Below are positions 1 to 10,341 of a stretch of 64,000 bases of DNA, piece after piece (position 1 is the stretch's first letter; the number at the start of each line of letters is the position of its first letter). The notes under the pieces are model-generated. The model made no database searches. It saw nothing but the letters and a program-made list of their open reading frames with translations, and had not been told where the DNA came from. Source of the DNA: Cristatella mucedo (lineage: Eukaryota; Bryozoa; Phylactolaemata; Cristatellidae); assembly GCA_009760855.2 (NCBI GenBank), contig WPIO01000076.1, positions 1,896,501 to 1,960,500 on the forward strand, in the 5' to 3' direction. Position numbers and translations under genes: made by a program.

Positions 1-1424
1 ACTGTAAATTAAGGGTAAACACTAACGAGTATGTTTTTATTCATTGGCTATCAGAAATCAGTGTTTTGGTCTGTAACCATTTGCTCAGGAGGACAAATGC
101 TGAGCCCAAGAAATCGGGACGTAGGCGTATCTGTTGATGCCCTCCTTATCAACCTTACAACTCCAATACCGATGGCTGATTGAGCTGATTGATTTCGATG
201 GCTGGATGGAAAGTATTACTTTGCTCACCCATGGACATGGTACACGATGATAAAGATAGAAACATCTGTGCTGCCCAGCATTGACGCTTTGATGTTTCCT
301 GCTTTCTTTTCCGGAAAGTCATGTCCTTACCTCTGCTCTTTTGTGATGTTATATGCGTGACTTATAACATGTCGGTTTTTGTGTTACCTCTGGTTGAGGG
401 TCTTTGGTTGGTGCCAGTGAATTCGAATCAGTGTTGTAAGCAGGCTCAAGAATCAGATGGGGCTATCGTAAAAACGTGTAGTGACCAGTCTTATCTAATC
501 GCGACAGAGCTAAAAAAATAAGCCACATAACAAAATTGACTTGAAAATGGTATGGATCATGTTGGTTTTGTTGCATTGCACATTTGCAGGTACCATAGGA
601 TGCAAGCCGCCATCGTGGGTGAAGCAAAGGTCTGGCCTAGTGTTAATGTATTTCCGGCTGCAACTTCACAAAGCCACGAAGTCTGTATTGGCCTACTTAG
701 AAATAAGGAGTATTGCCAAAATTGTGGTCTATTTAGACAGAAGTTTACGACAGCCACACTTGTTTACACGTTTTGTAACGTTGCCTCTAGATTGCTGCAA
801 TTCTTATTATTCTAGATTCCCGGCCAGTGACCTAATCCTGACCGGTGAAAAAGTCCGCAGCTCTGCTGGTCCAACCTCAACGGAGTAGCTGCCCCATCAC
901 ACCGCTTTTATCTGAGCTGCACTGATTCCTTATCAAGCACGGAATCAATTTTAAGACCCTCAGTCTTGCATACTAGTCAGTTCACTTGCGTACGCCGGGC
1001 CTGCCTATCCGACCTCCTTGCTCTTGCAGAGATTCTCAGCTTAAATAGTATTAGCACACAACCCTAACGATATTCCTTCTCCCAATAAATATCAAACGAA
1101 AGGAGTCTGACATAGCTGTGATAAGAAGTGATGGGAGAGCGTATACAATCCACTTCCGGCCAGACAGACACATTTAGTTGGCAGATGCTTTTCCTCAGGC
1201 AAAGCTTTGGCATTGCCGTGCCTTTAGTGGCCGTTAGTTTCACCTGCTGCTGCTTCTTACGGTCAACCCACCTAGCCAGTGGACACAGCCGATATGGCGA
1301 CCATCTACAGCAGTGCTCGAAAGTTATACGTGTCTGGCAGTTAAGTGGCTAGTAAGTTCTGTGCATGCTCACTAGGGATGTCGTGACCTGTCACAATCAC
1401 CCAATCCCATGTTTGCAACCACAG
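1..1424. other. no gene recognised (upstream sequence or intron)
   Basis: I see no exon of the neighbouring BTBD7-like gene and no repeat family I recognise here. Short ORFs occur on both strands but none shows a protein family. The exon at 1425 starts in mid-domain, so this stretch is most likely the intron before it; the upstream BTB-domain exons would lie outside the window. Confidence 0.4.
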
Positions 1425-1709
1425 GTGCAGAAATGCTTATAGCTGACAATATCAACGTCGACAACGTGACTTCCATACTGGCATGGGCACGCGAACCTTC
1501 TGGATCAGACTGGGTGCGCCGCCAATGCATTCACTTCATAGAGGAGCAGTTCATGAGATTCGTGCATGCGCCTGGCTTTGTCAGCCTGGACAGCGATTCG
1601 TTCCGGGCCGTTCTGCTGTCGGACTTCCTGCAAGCTCCCGAGATGGAAGTTCTTTCCGCAGTCATTCACTGGTCTGAATACCAGCTGATGAAGCAGAGGG
1701 AAATGCGAG
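1425..1709 (+). CDS. BTBD7: BTBD7-like gene, BACK-domain exon
   Basis: This internal exon encodes about 95 residues of the BACK domain that follows the BTB domains in BTBD7, an animal protein implicated in epithelial remodelling. From memory of vertebrate BTBD7, the correspondence is co-linear: an I-A-D-N-I-N-V-D start, a W-V-R-R-Q segment, S-D-F-L-Q-A, and the ending H-W-S-E-Y-Q-L-M-K. The acceptor is the AG at 1423-1424 and the donor is GTGACT at 1710. The exon begins with two bases of a split codon and ends with one base of the next (phase 1). Joined to the next exon that split codon becomes Glu, which restores a Glu-Pro-Asn found at the same point in the vertebrate protein. The gene continues 5' beyond the window. 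Confidence 0.8.
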
Positions 1710-1863
1710 GTGACTTATGACTTTTGCACGTGCACCTCGCCACTGGCTGCGATGCGCCTTGTGATGATGCGTGGCCTATCGCGGCAGCTCTTATCTTTTT
1801 ACTCGCTATTACTTTTTGGCTTTTACTTTTTCTTTTTACTCCTTTCTTTGTATTGCTACTTAG

Positions 1864-2252
1864 AGCCAAACGTGTTGGTGAACACAGCTCACAGCATCGC
1901 CAGGCGAGCGTTTCGCCGACGAGACGTTGGCGGAGCCGAACTGAACTCGATAGTGGGCGAATTTGTGCCACTACTGCGCATTGGCCATCTGGTGCCAGCC
2001 TCGAGTGAGATGCTGAATGGCATCCTGAGGCGTGGCGTCGCCCTCTGCCGTCCGCAGCCGTACGTCCCTCATCAGCCCAGCAGCTGGGCTGGCTGCACCG
2101 TTTGCCTGCACTGCTGCGCCGCCAGCAGTCAGTTGGCATGCTCCTGGCTCGGTGGAGGCGGCAGCTGCCACCATCAGGGCTGCTACGGTGGCTGCAGCGC
2201 TGGCGGCGCTGCTGTACCTCGTGCGTATTTGCCATTCTATCAAGAGGCCAAG
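1864..2252 (+). CDS. BTBD7: BTBD7-like gene, second exon
   Basis: The exon follows a 154-bp phase-1 intron (GT at 1710, AG at 1862-1863). Its first part, with N-T-A-H-S and F-V-P-L-L-R-I-G-H-L, aligns well with the vertebrate BTBD7 segment after the BACK core, and its end, Y-L-P-F-Y-Q-E-A-K, matches the segment that ends in E-A-K in vertebrates. Between them is an Ala/Gly/Cys-rich stretch of about 55 residues with no clear counterpart, probably a lineage-specific linker. The exon ends in phase 0 before GTAGGA at 2253. GC content is clearly higher than in the surrounding introns. Confidence 0.75.
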
Positions 2253-2378
2253 GTAGGACTCTTCTTCGGTGGCTCACTTGCATTCACCACTTGTGCCCCC
2301 AGCCTGAGACTGAGGCAGTCAGTCGGTGGCCACGGCCCGTGTGTGCCAGCCTATCTAGCCATCGTCGTTTTCCCTTAG

Positions 2379-2544
2379 CGTCTGCTTGAAGAGCAGACTC
2401 GTGGCGTGGCAGGCGGCGATGGGCTGCAGTCCCGACGACCTCACTGCGAAACTCGGGCAAGAGTCGCCAATGACGTGCGCAGGCCTCGCGATGTTGCCAA
2501 CAGATGTGCACGGCCTCTCGATGGCAGCCCCAGATGTCTGCATG
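2379..2544 (+). CDS. BTBD7: BTBD7-like gene, probable third exon
   Basis: The acceptor CCCTTAG ends at 2378 and the donor GTATGT starts at 2545, leaving a 126-bp intron behind the previous exon. Reading frame and phase agree: it starts in phase 0 with R-L-L-E-E-Q-T, which resembles the V-L-D-E..E-Q-T segment expected after E-A-K in BTBD7. The rest is Arg-rich and not recognisable. It ends in phase 1. The call rests on splice signals, phase and a short match, so it is moderate only. Confidence 0.45.
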
Positions 2545-2724
2545 GTATGTCTCTGTCTATCGTGTGTATGTGTCAGTCGGCCTTGCATGGAGCAAGGCAT
2601 CTCACTTTAGGCTTTGGCTTTCTCGTGTCGTACGCGTACTCCATGGTGCCTTGTTCGACCTTAGTCTCGAATTGTAATGTAATGTATCTCCGTCTGTAAC
2701 TCCACAAAGTCGTAAAGACCATGT

Positions 2725-3190
2725 GGGTGTTATGCAGGAGAGTTTTGTATAGCGCACTCACAGCCTAAGCAGCTATTGGTACACATTCGGTACCCAACAG
2801 ACTTCGTCTCACTCAACAAAGAGAAAAGGGGAAGCATAGTAGAGTCAGGAGAGCAGTTGAGGTAGTGAGTGGCATGGCAGTAGCAGCTCAGGACCGCCGA
2901 AAAGGATGAGCCGTAGTCGGCAGTAGGAGAGTAGTTGTCATTGCATAAGAATTGTGGAAGCGAGTTCCACAGTCTAGGACCTGCAGAGCTAAAGCTTCTG
3001 TCGCCAACTGACTTTAAGCGGAGGAATCGGACAGCTAATTTATTCTCCACACAGGACCTGAGGGCGCGAACAGGCTGAAACTGATGCAGCAGTTCAGCTA
3101 GGTACGAAGCAGTCTTTAGTATGGACTAGGCTTTCTGTTAGTATGGCCTATATATCTCAACCGATAACTAAAGGAACTATTGCCTGTTGG
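2725..3190 (-). mobile_element. non-LTR retrotransposon 3' fragment (second LINE family)
   Basis: The minus strand encodes the hallmark C-terminal segment of LINE reverse transcriptases, R-L-K-S-V-G-D-R-S-F-S-S-A-G-P, followed by R-L-W-N-S-L-P. Sequence before and after is degraded. It differs from the abundant L2-like family of this window, which reads D-R-A-F-S-S-Y-x-P-K-A-W-N-S-L and has a (TTA)n tail. It lies in the large BTBD7-like intron. Confidence 0.6.
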
Positions 3191-3195
3191 TAATA

Positions 3196-3391
3196 ATAAA
3201 TAATAATGATAAGACATCTATTATTTTGCCCTCAGAGAACTTCATCTCTTTCTAGGCACTTTGCATGCGCTGTGAAAGAAGCATGATCAAATGGTTAGTG
3301 GTAGCCTACTCTATATCAACGAGGATAACATGGTTAGAGGCACAGGGTCAGCATGCAAGTATGGTTAGTGGCAAGATGCAGGCAGTAATCA
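3196..3391 (-). mobile_element. L2-like LINE, 3'-terminal fragment
   Basis: On the minus strand this is only the untranslated 3' end of the family. It shows the conserved terminal hairpin region (GAGATGAAGTTCTCTGAGGG) followed by a short (TTA)n-type tail, and the internal motif GGTTAGAGGCACAGGGTCAGC seen in other copies on the plus strand. It ends exactly where the 3' tail of the next, longer copy starts, so one copy landed against or within the other. Confidence 0.7.
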
Positions 3392-6300
3392 AAATACATT
3401 TGATATAGCACCTCCGAGAACTCAATCTCTTTCTAGGCACTTCACATTTGCTGCACCGGAAGCACGATCGAATGCTTAATGGTATCATACTTATTAAAAG
3501 ACAAGAATAATATGGATAGAGGTGACAAGCACAAGGTCGGCATGCAAGTTTGATCAGTGGCAGGATGCACAGTGTGTGATCATGCATGAGCACATACAGG
3601 ACGAATCGCATGGACCCACTAAATGCTGTTTAATAAATGCGTGTTAGTTCTTTTCAAATGTGGTCGAGTCCGTTAATGTCCTGACACAAATCGGATGCGA
3701 GTTCCAGGCTTTGGGTTCGTATGAACCAAAGGCAAGGTCTCCAAAGGATGTGAGGTTTTTACGAGGTATTGGTTTACGTAAAATTCGGAAAAGCTTATGG
3801 TAGGGTGCTTAGCCTGGTGGGGGAGTGGATGTGATTGGTAGGCTGGAGCCAAAGAATGAAGGGACCTAAAAGTGGGTGACAGAAAGTCGGTGCGTTGCTT
3901 GAGTAGGAGAAAGGGCAGGTCGGTGAGAAGTGGTGTGAAATGGCAACTGTGGCGCTCACGACAGACGAGCCTGCTGCAGAGTTTTTTTTACAAGCTAAGG
4001 GCCTGATTGCATAGGCTGGAAGACCAGCAAGGGGGTCACTAGTGCTTGACCAATTTATATGTGGTATCCCCATCTAGGCAAGCCCAAAGCTTAGCAATGT
4101 TATGTAGCTGTAAATAGGCAGACTGAGAAGCTGATGTGGTCGTCTAATTTAAGGTCTTGTGAACATGACACCTAGATTTCGTGCACATTCAACAGGAGAT
4201 ATGCTGGCAGAGCCGGTTGTGAGCATTCACCTGTTCAATTTCTGAATCACGCTTGTTTTGGCCATAACTAGTAAGTTGGTTTTATCATCATTCATTTTAG
4301 GAAAGGTTGCTGCCATCTTTGTGCCGATGCCATTAGTACATGCAGCAAGGGAGTTGATAGAATTCGATGTGCTGGAGGGCTAGGAGTTATCGAAGGAAAG
4401 GTGCGACGGTGTGTCATCTACATAGAGGTTAAAGCCTTGATTGTGCCTGGCAATTAAATTGGCAAGAGGGAGACGATAAACCGTGAAAAGAACGGGATCA
4501 AGCAAAGAGCCCTGAGGTACCCCATACTTCAGGTTTTTCGGATAATCTGTTTCCATTCCCATCAATATTCTGGAGTCTCCTTTGGTGATAGGACCTCGAC
4601 CATTGCAGTGCTGGCTATGCCCAGGCGAGATGAGAGTGGCTCGAGAAGGATTTGATCAACAGTATTAAAGGCTGCCCAATAACCCAGCCGGACAAGCAGA
4701 GCGGCCTTACCTAAGTCTGAATTTCCAAGAAGGTCGTTATACACCCGAAGTAATTTTGACTCTGTGAAGTGATGGGCTTCAAGGCCAGACCGGACCCTAC
4801 TAGCTCAGTTTGATGTTGTACTATAAGAGTTCAGCTGATGTGTCACAACTCGATCTGATGTCTGATAGGAATGCTAAAAAGAAGACTTAGCGGAAGTTGC
4901 TCGAATTCTCTTGGTGTAGTGTTGCTTTCCTAAGTAATGGTGTGACTACAGTCATTATGAAAGGTGCTGGGACATGATCTGAGGTTAATTATATTTCTGA
5001 TATTCGTTATACATGGTAGTAGCAAATCATAGAAGCAGGATAGTGTGAATATTACCTAAAGGACTGGTAATCTTCTTTGATTGGGGTGTGAATTTTAGGA
5101 TGGGGTCACTCCTGGCCTGCTTAAATGACAATTGAAGTGCTGAATGGAATTGAGCGACACAAGCCAAAAGGGGATGCTGTCACCCTAGGGATGGACTTCT
5201 AGATCTTGCCCTCCTTTTTGACAGAGAAGCTAGAGAAGTGAGCAATGAGCAAGATCACCATAATGATCACTAGTTATGGAGCTAACATGGGAGTGGTAAA
5301 GGAAATGGTCAGTCATATATATCAGCATTTGTTTGAATGTTTCTGTGATTCAAAAATGTTTTTATTTGAGCTAGGCTTGGTATTTACTTGGATCGATTGG
5401 TACGATCTATAGTAGTCCTCATATGCCAGTCGATGGACAGCAAGCCCAGATTTTGTATAAGCCTTTTCCAGCTTGCCCTTTTTAAGGCTAGCTAGTTTAA
5501 TGTCTGTGATAAACGATAGGCCGTCTAGGCGAGGGGGGTGGGTGGGGTCTGCACAGTGAGCCTAGTCAGTAGTGCAAACTCTTCAAGCATGTCAACTAGT
5601 GTCGTGTTGTAGCATTCTACCAGTAATATCAGGTCGGAAAGGGGCCTGAGCAGCTGGTGGCAACATCGATGTCAAAGGTCTTGAGGTTTTGCCACTCACT
5701 TGTGCCTTAAGGTGAGGAGAAGGACACACACTGTATACTGAATGAGATCTGCATGTGCTCAGATAAGCAGAATGTGGTAATAATAGGGGGTGATAGCTTA
5801 CAGTTGTATGGGAAAATTTGGTTGAGCGAGTGACCCTTGATATGAGTAGAGCCATGCACATGAGACATGAGATAAAGTAGGACTTGGTATCAGCAAGCGA
5901 CCGGCTATTGCTACTTTGGCAGTGGGTGGTACGATGAACTCAAAATTAGAGATTCGAAAGATAGCTTCGAAGGGACTGTAAGCCCTTTAAAATTGAGGGA
6001 GGATCGTACGACAATGGCAAATCTACCACAAGTTTTGATTGATCTAGGGCAGAGGTTGGCAAACGTTTTGGACTGCTAGGCCATTTCAGGTCAAGAAGGC
6101 ACACTAGGCCAGAAGAAACTACACCCACTCCGCCAGGTCAGGAGCAGGCATAGCCGCTACGCCCACTTTATACTACGAAACGCTGAAAGCAAAATCAAGC
6201 ACAATAACAGTTAGCTCTCAACTCAAAGCAAAAAGTGGCCGAGAGACGGTTGGTGCCTCGAAAACTCGTTAGTTGGGAGACTGATAAGTCAAAGTACCTC

Positions 6301-6600
6301 TATAGTGACGGGAAGAAAACCTCGACAACTCAGTTAGGCCGTATCCATCAATAAATAACTAGGGGGCAGCTCGGCCGGACTGGAGCACTAACTAGGCCGG
6401 ATCTTGCCTAAAGGCCAGAGTTTGCCTACTTCTGATCTAGGGTCATGAAGGAAGGCAGAGCCTGTTGGGATTGCATCGGTTATTGTATAGTAGTAGTACT
6501 ATTAGTAGTACCTGTAGTGGTAGCAGTAGTAGTGTTGTTATGGTTAAGATGGGCCGACTGGTTTATAGAAGGCTTGGTGTCCACTAAGTTAGTGATTCAC
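3391..6600 (-). mobile_element. long L2-like LINE (endonuclease-reverse transcriptase), decayed
   Basis: Read on the minus strand, this is the longest LINE copy in the window. From 5' to 3' I see remnants of the endonuclease (G-S-A-F-L-H near 6460; a G-H-S-L block near 5830), the N-L-K-T-F-D-I-D linker near 5680, and the reverse transcriptase with A-A-F-N-T-V-D (near 4660), Y-G-V-P-Q-G-S (near 4520) and the catalytic box Y-V-D-D-T (near 4420). The 3' UTR and hairpin tail follow at 3391-3800. Many stops and frameshifts show that it is dead. The RT motifs fit the L2/CR1 group, L2 best. A hAT MITE (6050-6434) sits inside the endonuclease part. The 5' limit is uncertain and could reach about 6850. 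Confidence 0.7.
6050..6434. mobile_element. hAT-type MITE with 8-bp target-site duplication
   Basis: This is a 385-bp non-autonomous element. The ends are inverted repeats: CAGAGGTTGGCAAACG at the left and, read from the right end on the other strand, CAGAAGTAGGCAAACTC. The flanking 8 bases ATCTAGGG are identical at 6042-6049 and 6435-6442, the target-site duplication length of hAT transposons. The CAG-AGG-x-x-GGCAAAC terminus is typical of Charlie-like hAT families. No transposase is encoded. It inserted into the L2-like LINE and is therefore younger than that LINE. Confidence 0.88.
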
Positions 6601-7230
6601 AGCAGGGCTTGAGGGAGATTGCGCAGGGCTGTTCGAAACAATTCTGGGAATACCAAGAGAGTGCGGCCTCTGGTCGCCCCCTCTGCTGGCTGTGTTGCTT
6701 TCTTTTTGTCAATGCCTCTTTTAAGGAGACTAGCAAAAGCAGCCGTATCTGAGAATGCATTTGAATGTCGATAGCAAAGCGATGGTAGGTATGCCCAATC
6801 GTATGTAATGTACAGGTTACTAGGAGTGGCAAAGGATATGCTGATTGCTACTTGCAAACATAATGGGAAGTCAGGGTCTGGAGCAGTGGTGTGCAGCGGC
6901 TTTGCTGCCGATAGTGGCACCTAAAGGTTTTGATGGCAAAATTAGTGAAGACAGCGGCCACATGCGAATCCTCGACAAAATTGCTGTGCCAATTACATGC
7001 AGATTGCTCGGCAGTATTTTCATTTATTACCAGGACAGCGATTCCAAACTTACTGCCAAAGTTGTGCTCCAGTTCCTTGACAGGTCGTATCATTTCACAA
7101 GCTTTCAATGAGCTAGTCAAAGCCGGGACCATAACCGATTGAGCATCTATGAGATACTGCGTTGGCTGAGAGCTATAGACAGTAATATTACCAGTCTAAT
7201 TATTGGACGAATTGTTTGGCATGCTATCGC
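6600..7230. other. no gene recognised
   Basis: This is intronic sequence between the 5' remains of the LINE and the first SINE. Two overlapping open frames of about 90 codons lie at 6845-7132 on opposite strands; neither resembles a known family. The minus-strand frame could be more LINE 5' sequence, but I cannot show it. Confidence 0.3.
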
Positions 7231-7390
7231 TCTGGTTTGGCCCAGTGGTTAAGGTGCTTGCCCCAACCAAGGTCTGGACGAGGTCGTGGGATCGAGCCCC
7301 GCGGCACATGTGTGAATCCTCTGAATAGAGATCAAGTTCATTTAGGGCTATATACACGAGAACTATATTGTTATTTATTTTATTACTATC
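7231..7390 (+). mobile_element. tRNA-derived SINE, family A, copy 1
   Basis: The head carries RNA polymerase III promoter boxes: A-box region GCCCAGTGGTTAAGGTGC and B-box region GGTCGTGGGATCGAGCCC. The tail (GAATAGAGATCAAGTTCA, then GGGCTATATACA and an AT-rich end) resembles the 3' hairpin tail of the L2-like LINE in this window. Copies at 8634, 8941, 9968 and 22748 share the same head. Confidence 0.8.
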
Positions 7391-7807
7391 TCAGAAGTAA
7401 CTCTGCAACTTGTTGAGTCTATGCCGGCCCGAATCGCTCTATCGCCTATCCTGATTGCATTAATGCTTCTACTGCCTGTACTGCGGTTTCATGCAAAATA
7501 AATTTTGTTTGGGCTGTTATATTAATTTTGGCATCAGTTTTTCTCACTTAACTTCACCACTGTTCAAAGTGCGTTGTGACCGAGGTATGCTTTTTATTTG
7601 GGTGATTTTTGTATCCCATATTAAGCTAAGCAGATGCTGCTATCTGGAATAGCTAGCTGATGTTTGTGTTATGTAAGGAAGGGATGGTTTCGGAAAAATG
7701 GGAGATTTCTGAGTGCTTGAGCTGAAGATTGTCTACATGTTGCTGAACTGCAGGCTTCTAGTAACATGACAACTTTGACAGTCGATTGTTCACTTGGTGG
7801 GTTGTAG

Positions 7808-7938
7808 GTGAGCTGGCTGCACTGGATGGCTCAGGCATCATAAGCCATGTCATGTCGCGTGTAGCAGACCTGCTTCAAGGGCATCTCGTGCTTGAGGCTC
7901 TCTTGAGGCATACCGACCATGCAGCAGTATGTACACTG
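7808..7938 (+). CDS. BTBD7: BTBD7-like gene, probable fourth exon
   Basis: The acceptor TTGTAG ends at 7807 and a strong donor GTGAGT starts at 7939. The exon starts in phase 1 with two bases that complete the codon left open at 2544, and ends in phase 0. It encodes about 43 residues, G-E-L-A-A-L-D-G-S-G then a helical stretch ending L-L-R-H-T-D-H-A-A-V. The L-x-x-L-R-H-T-[ED] portion fits the helix that precedes the C-terminal region in vertebrate BTBD7. The preceding intron is 5.3 kb and packed with transposons. Confidence 0.5.
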
Positions 7939-8633
7939 GTGAGTATATCATTTTTACCATCCTGTCATCCTCATTGATCGGGAATCCAAGTAAGTGTTAG
8001 TACTCCCTTAGAGCTCTAAATGTAGTCGCAATACGAAAGTGCTGGCATTGGAAGCTATTTCCAAATAACGATTCTGACAAGTAGCCTGTGGTTGCTATTC
8101 AACAAAGTTTTACCTTAGGGAAGGCTTAAAGCCTAGGATCAGAAAAACGTTAACCCTTAGTTTTTTCGTCTGAACTCCAGATTGACAAGTCTCATTGCAC
8201 TTCACCATAGCCATTAGCCTTGGGTTCGCGGTGTTACTCCGAAGCACGACCTGCTTGCTGGCTTCAGAAACGATTACGGTATGTCTCATATTGTTTAACG
8301 ATCACAAACGCTCAATTACTTGATCACCAAGTGATTCGCATCTAGGATTGTGTTCGATCATATACTCCGAGCTCTTGTGTTTGAAGCTTACCGATGGTTG
8401 CTGATTATTTTGTGCTGTTATGCTGATGTGGTGAACGAAGGAACTTGGTTTTGTCCAGAATGGTGGGCGAGACTCCAAGCTGCTTCATTTAGGTCCATCT
8501 GCAGGAGTTTACCTTCTGTCTTTATTTTTCGATTAGCTGCAACTGTCTGGCCGAAAGTTCTTCCCCAAATTCACTTATCTGTAACCAGGAACGACTTACT
8601 TTAAGGACTCTATTTCGACATCTTTTTTTACTA

Positions 8634-8766
8634 CTTAAGGTGCTCGCCCCGACTTAAGGTCTGGCTGAGGTCGTTGGCTCGAGCCCTGAGGCATATGTGA
8701 AGCGCCGGAATAGAGATTTAGTTCTCTTGGGGTGCTATACAAATGAATTATATTATTGTATACTAC
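8634..8766 (+). mobile_element. tRNA-derived SINE, family A, copy 2 (5' truncated)
   Basis: The A box is partly lost; the B box region GAGGTCGTTGGCTCGAGCCC is clear. The tail AGCGCCGGAATAGAGATTTA, continuing GTTCTCTTGGGGTGCTATAC, matches the 3' terminus of the L2-like LINE nearly base for base, with an ATTATATTATT end. This is the best copy for seeing the shared SINE/LINE tail. Confidence 0.8.
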
Positions 8767-8940
8767 TTGTATAGCAAAGGTAGCCATGATTTAGTTTAGC
8801 TCATGTGTTTAGCTCTCACTCTTGTCCGGCGATCCTCTTTCCACTCCTGGAAGTCGTCGTGACCTTTCTCATAGTCGTGGCAGCATTCTAGTGCCGGCTG
8901 CTTTTAGAATAGTTGTCTCTTCACCTAGTTTTCTGCCACC

Positions 8941-9085
8941 CTGGTTTGGCCGAGGGTTAAAGTGATTCATCTTTACCGACCAAGCTTGATGGCTATTCGG
9001 CCTATATAAGACCTTAAGCATATAAGCACCTAGGTAAGATTGAGTTCATATACTACATGATTTTATACTCTAATGTAATATATAT
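8941..9085 (+). mobile_element. tRNA-derived SINE, family A, diverged copy
   Basis: It starts CTGGTTTGGCCGAGGGTTAA like the other family A heads, then diverges; the B box is poor. The tail GTAAGATTGAGTTCATATAC keeps part of the shared LINE-like tail. Confidence 0.55.
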
Positions 9086-9164
9086 AATCATTTCCAGCCT
9101 CCCTCTAGTTTTTGCTTAGGTCTTCAAAAACTTTCTTTGACACTCTTCCCCTATAGCATATAAC

Positions 9165-9240
9165 AATAATAGTAATAATGAAAATACAATGTATATCACC
9201 CTCAGAGAGTTAACTCTCTGAGGCTTACTGGGTAGTGCAT
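9165..9240 (-). mobile_element. L2-like LINE 3'-tail fragment
   Basis: A trinucleotide-like tail (AATAGTAATAATG) followed on the plus strand by CACCCTCAGAGAGTTAACTC is the reverse complement of the LINE 3' hairpin. Here the hairpin has become a perfect 24-bp palindrome (9200-9223). Confidence 0.55.
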
Positions 9241-9967
9241 TCATGTCGAGCAGCCATGTGCTTTTTTGTTATGTTTGAGTGACGAAAGCATGTCGTATTA
9301 GGCCAAGGTGGCTACAGCATGCACCTTTTATCGGCATTGTTTTAAGCTTATAGATTATGCATTCTTGGTGTAAAGCAAACGTAGAAAATCCACAATCGTT
9401 GGAAAATTGTGAGTGTCCTCTTGAGGTCGTTTCTGGGTTGCCCAACCTTCTTTGAACTAATGCCGACTTTCATTTGCAAATAAATGCCTAATAGCATGCA
9501 TTTAGTAAATATTTGCTAGTGATATACTCTCACCATGAATATTTGATCAAAAATGGCCTCTGTAACTATATGGTGCCTTGTTGCTACGTTGCAAGTGGGT
9601 GCTACGCTGCATCTCCCATTTAGAAAGCGTTCTGTGGTGATCTACTACTTTGCTCCCACCTGACCTGTTTTGCTTGATCACGTTTTTGGTATTTACTTAG
9701 CTCAATCGGTGCCCATGTGCCATCTTAAGAAACCTTGTATATTGACTCCTTTTCTATAGACTGGGGAGGGCGACAGATGATTTTCCGCTCCCAACTTGTG
9801 TTTCATAGTTAGGCCTGCATTTTCATTGGAAAGCTCGTTCAAACAGAAATAACAAATTTATGACTCGACCAAAGATTTACAAGATTTTTGTACATGTGGC
9901 GTCAGTTACTGTGACTTACTTAAGAACTAACTAGCAAACCTAGGTTATTATAGGTTTGATGTAGTGT

Positions 9968-10092
9968 TTTTGTATTGCACCTTAAGATAGCTAGGTCTCT
10001 CCAGATGCTTTACATATGCCTAAGGGCTCGAGCCCATGACCTTGGTCATTACTGGCGAGCACCTTACCCTGGGGCTAAAGCAGGGCGGCACT
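9968..10092 (-). mobile_element. tRNA-derived SINE, family A, minus-strand copy
   Basis: On the minus strand the head reads AAGGTGCTCGCCAGTAATGA and a B-box region GGTCATGGGCTCGAGCCC, then a tail with CATATGTAAAGC and GGTGCAATACA. All are positions shared with copies 1 and 2. Confidence 0.7.
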
Positions 10093-10200
10093 ATATCGCT
10101 TAAAAAGAACCCGTGGGATGTGTGGTCGTGCTTCTTAGTCAGCCTCATTCGTAGGCCGTCCTCCACAAATGTTCATTTTAGAGGAACTGTTTCGTTACAG

Positions 10201-10341
10201 GTGTGTCTCTGGGGACTACGCGAAGCTGATTTACCTGATCACCTGGTCTGTATGCTGCAACCACATGTTGAGCGGCTTGTCTTGCCTTGCGATGAAGCTC
10301 AATCCACTGACCACCGGTGCTCAAGGAATCGTTGGAACAAA
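10201..10341 (+). CDS. BTBD7: BTBD7-like gene, probable fifth exon
   Basis: The acceptor TTACAG ends at 10200 and a strong donor GTGAGT starts at 10342. The exon is 141 bases long, phase 0 at both ends, with no stop. It reads V-C-L-W-G-L-R-E-A-D-L-P-D-H, then M-L-Q-P-H-V. This parallels the BTBD7 segment with V-L-R-E..L-A-D, then L-L-Q-x-P-H, near its conserved C-terminal helix. Frame and phase agree with the exons on both sides. An alternative acceptor (TTTTAG at about 10180) would add six residues but would not be in phase. Confidence 0.5.

Noticed and set aside
1666-2283. 205-codon minus-strand ORF opposite the BTBD7-like exon
   Set aside because: It mirrors the high-GC exon on the other strand and has Arg/Ser/Cys-rich, non-protein-like composition; the plus strand shows family similarity and splice sites.
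7231-7310. Possible tRNA gene
   Set aside because: A and B boxes are present, but the sequence does not close a cloverleaf, lacks an acceptor stem and continues into a repeat tail shared with other copies, so it is a SINE head.
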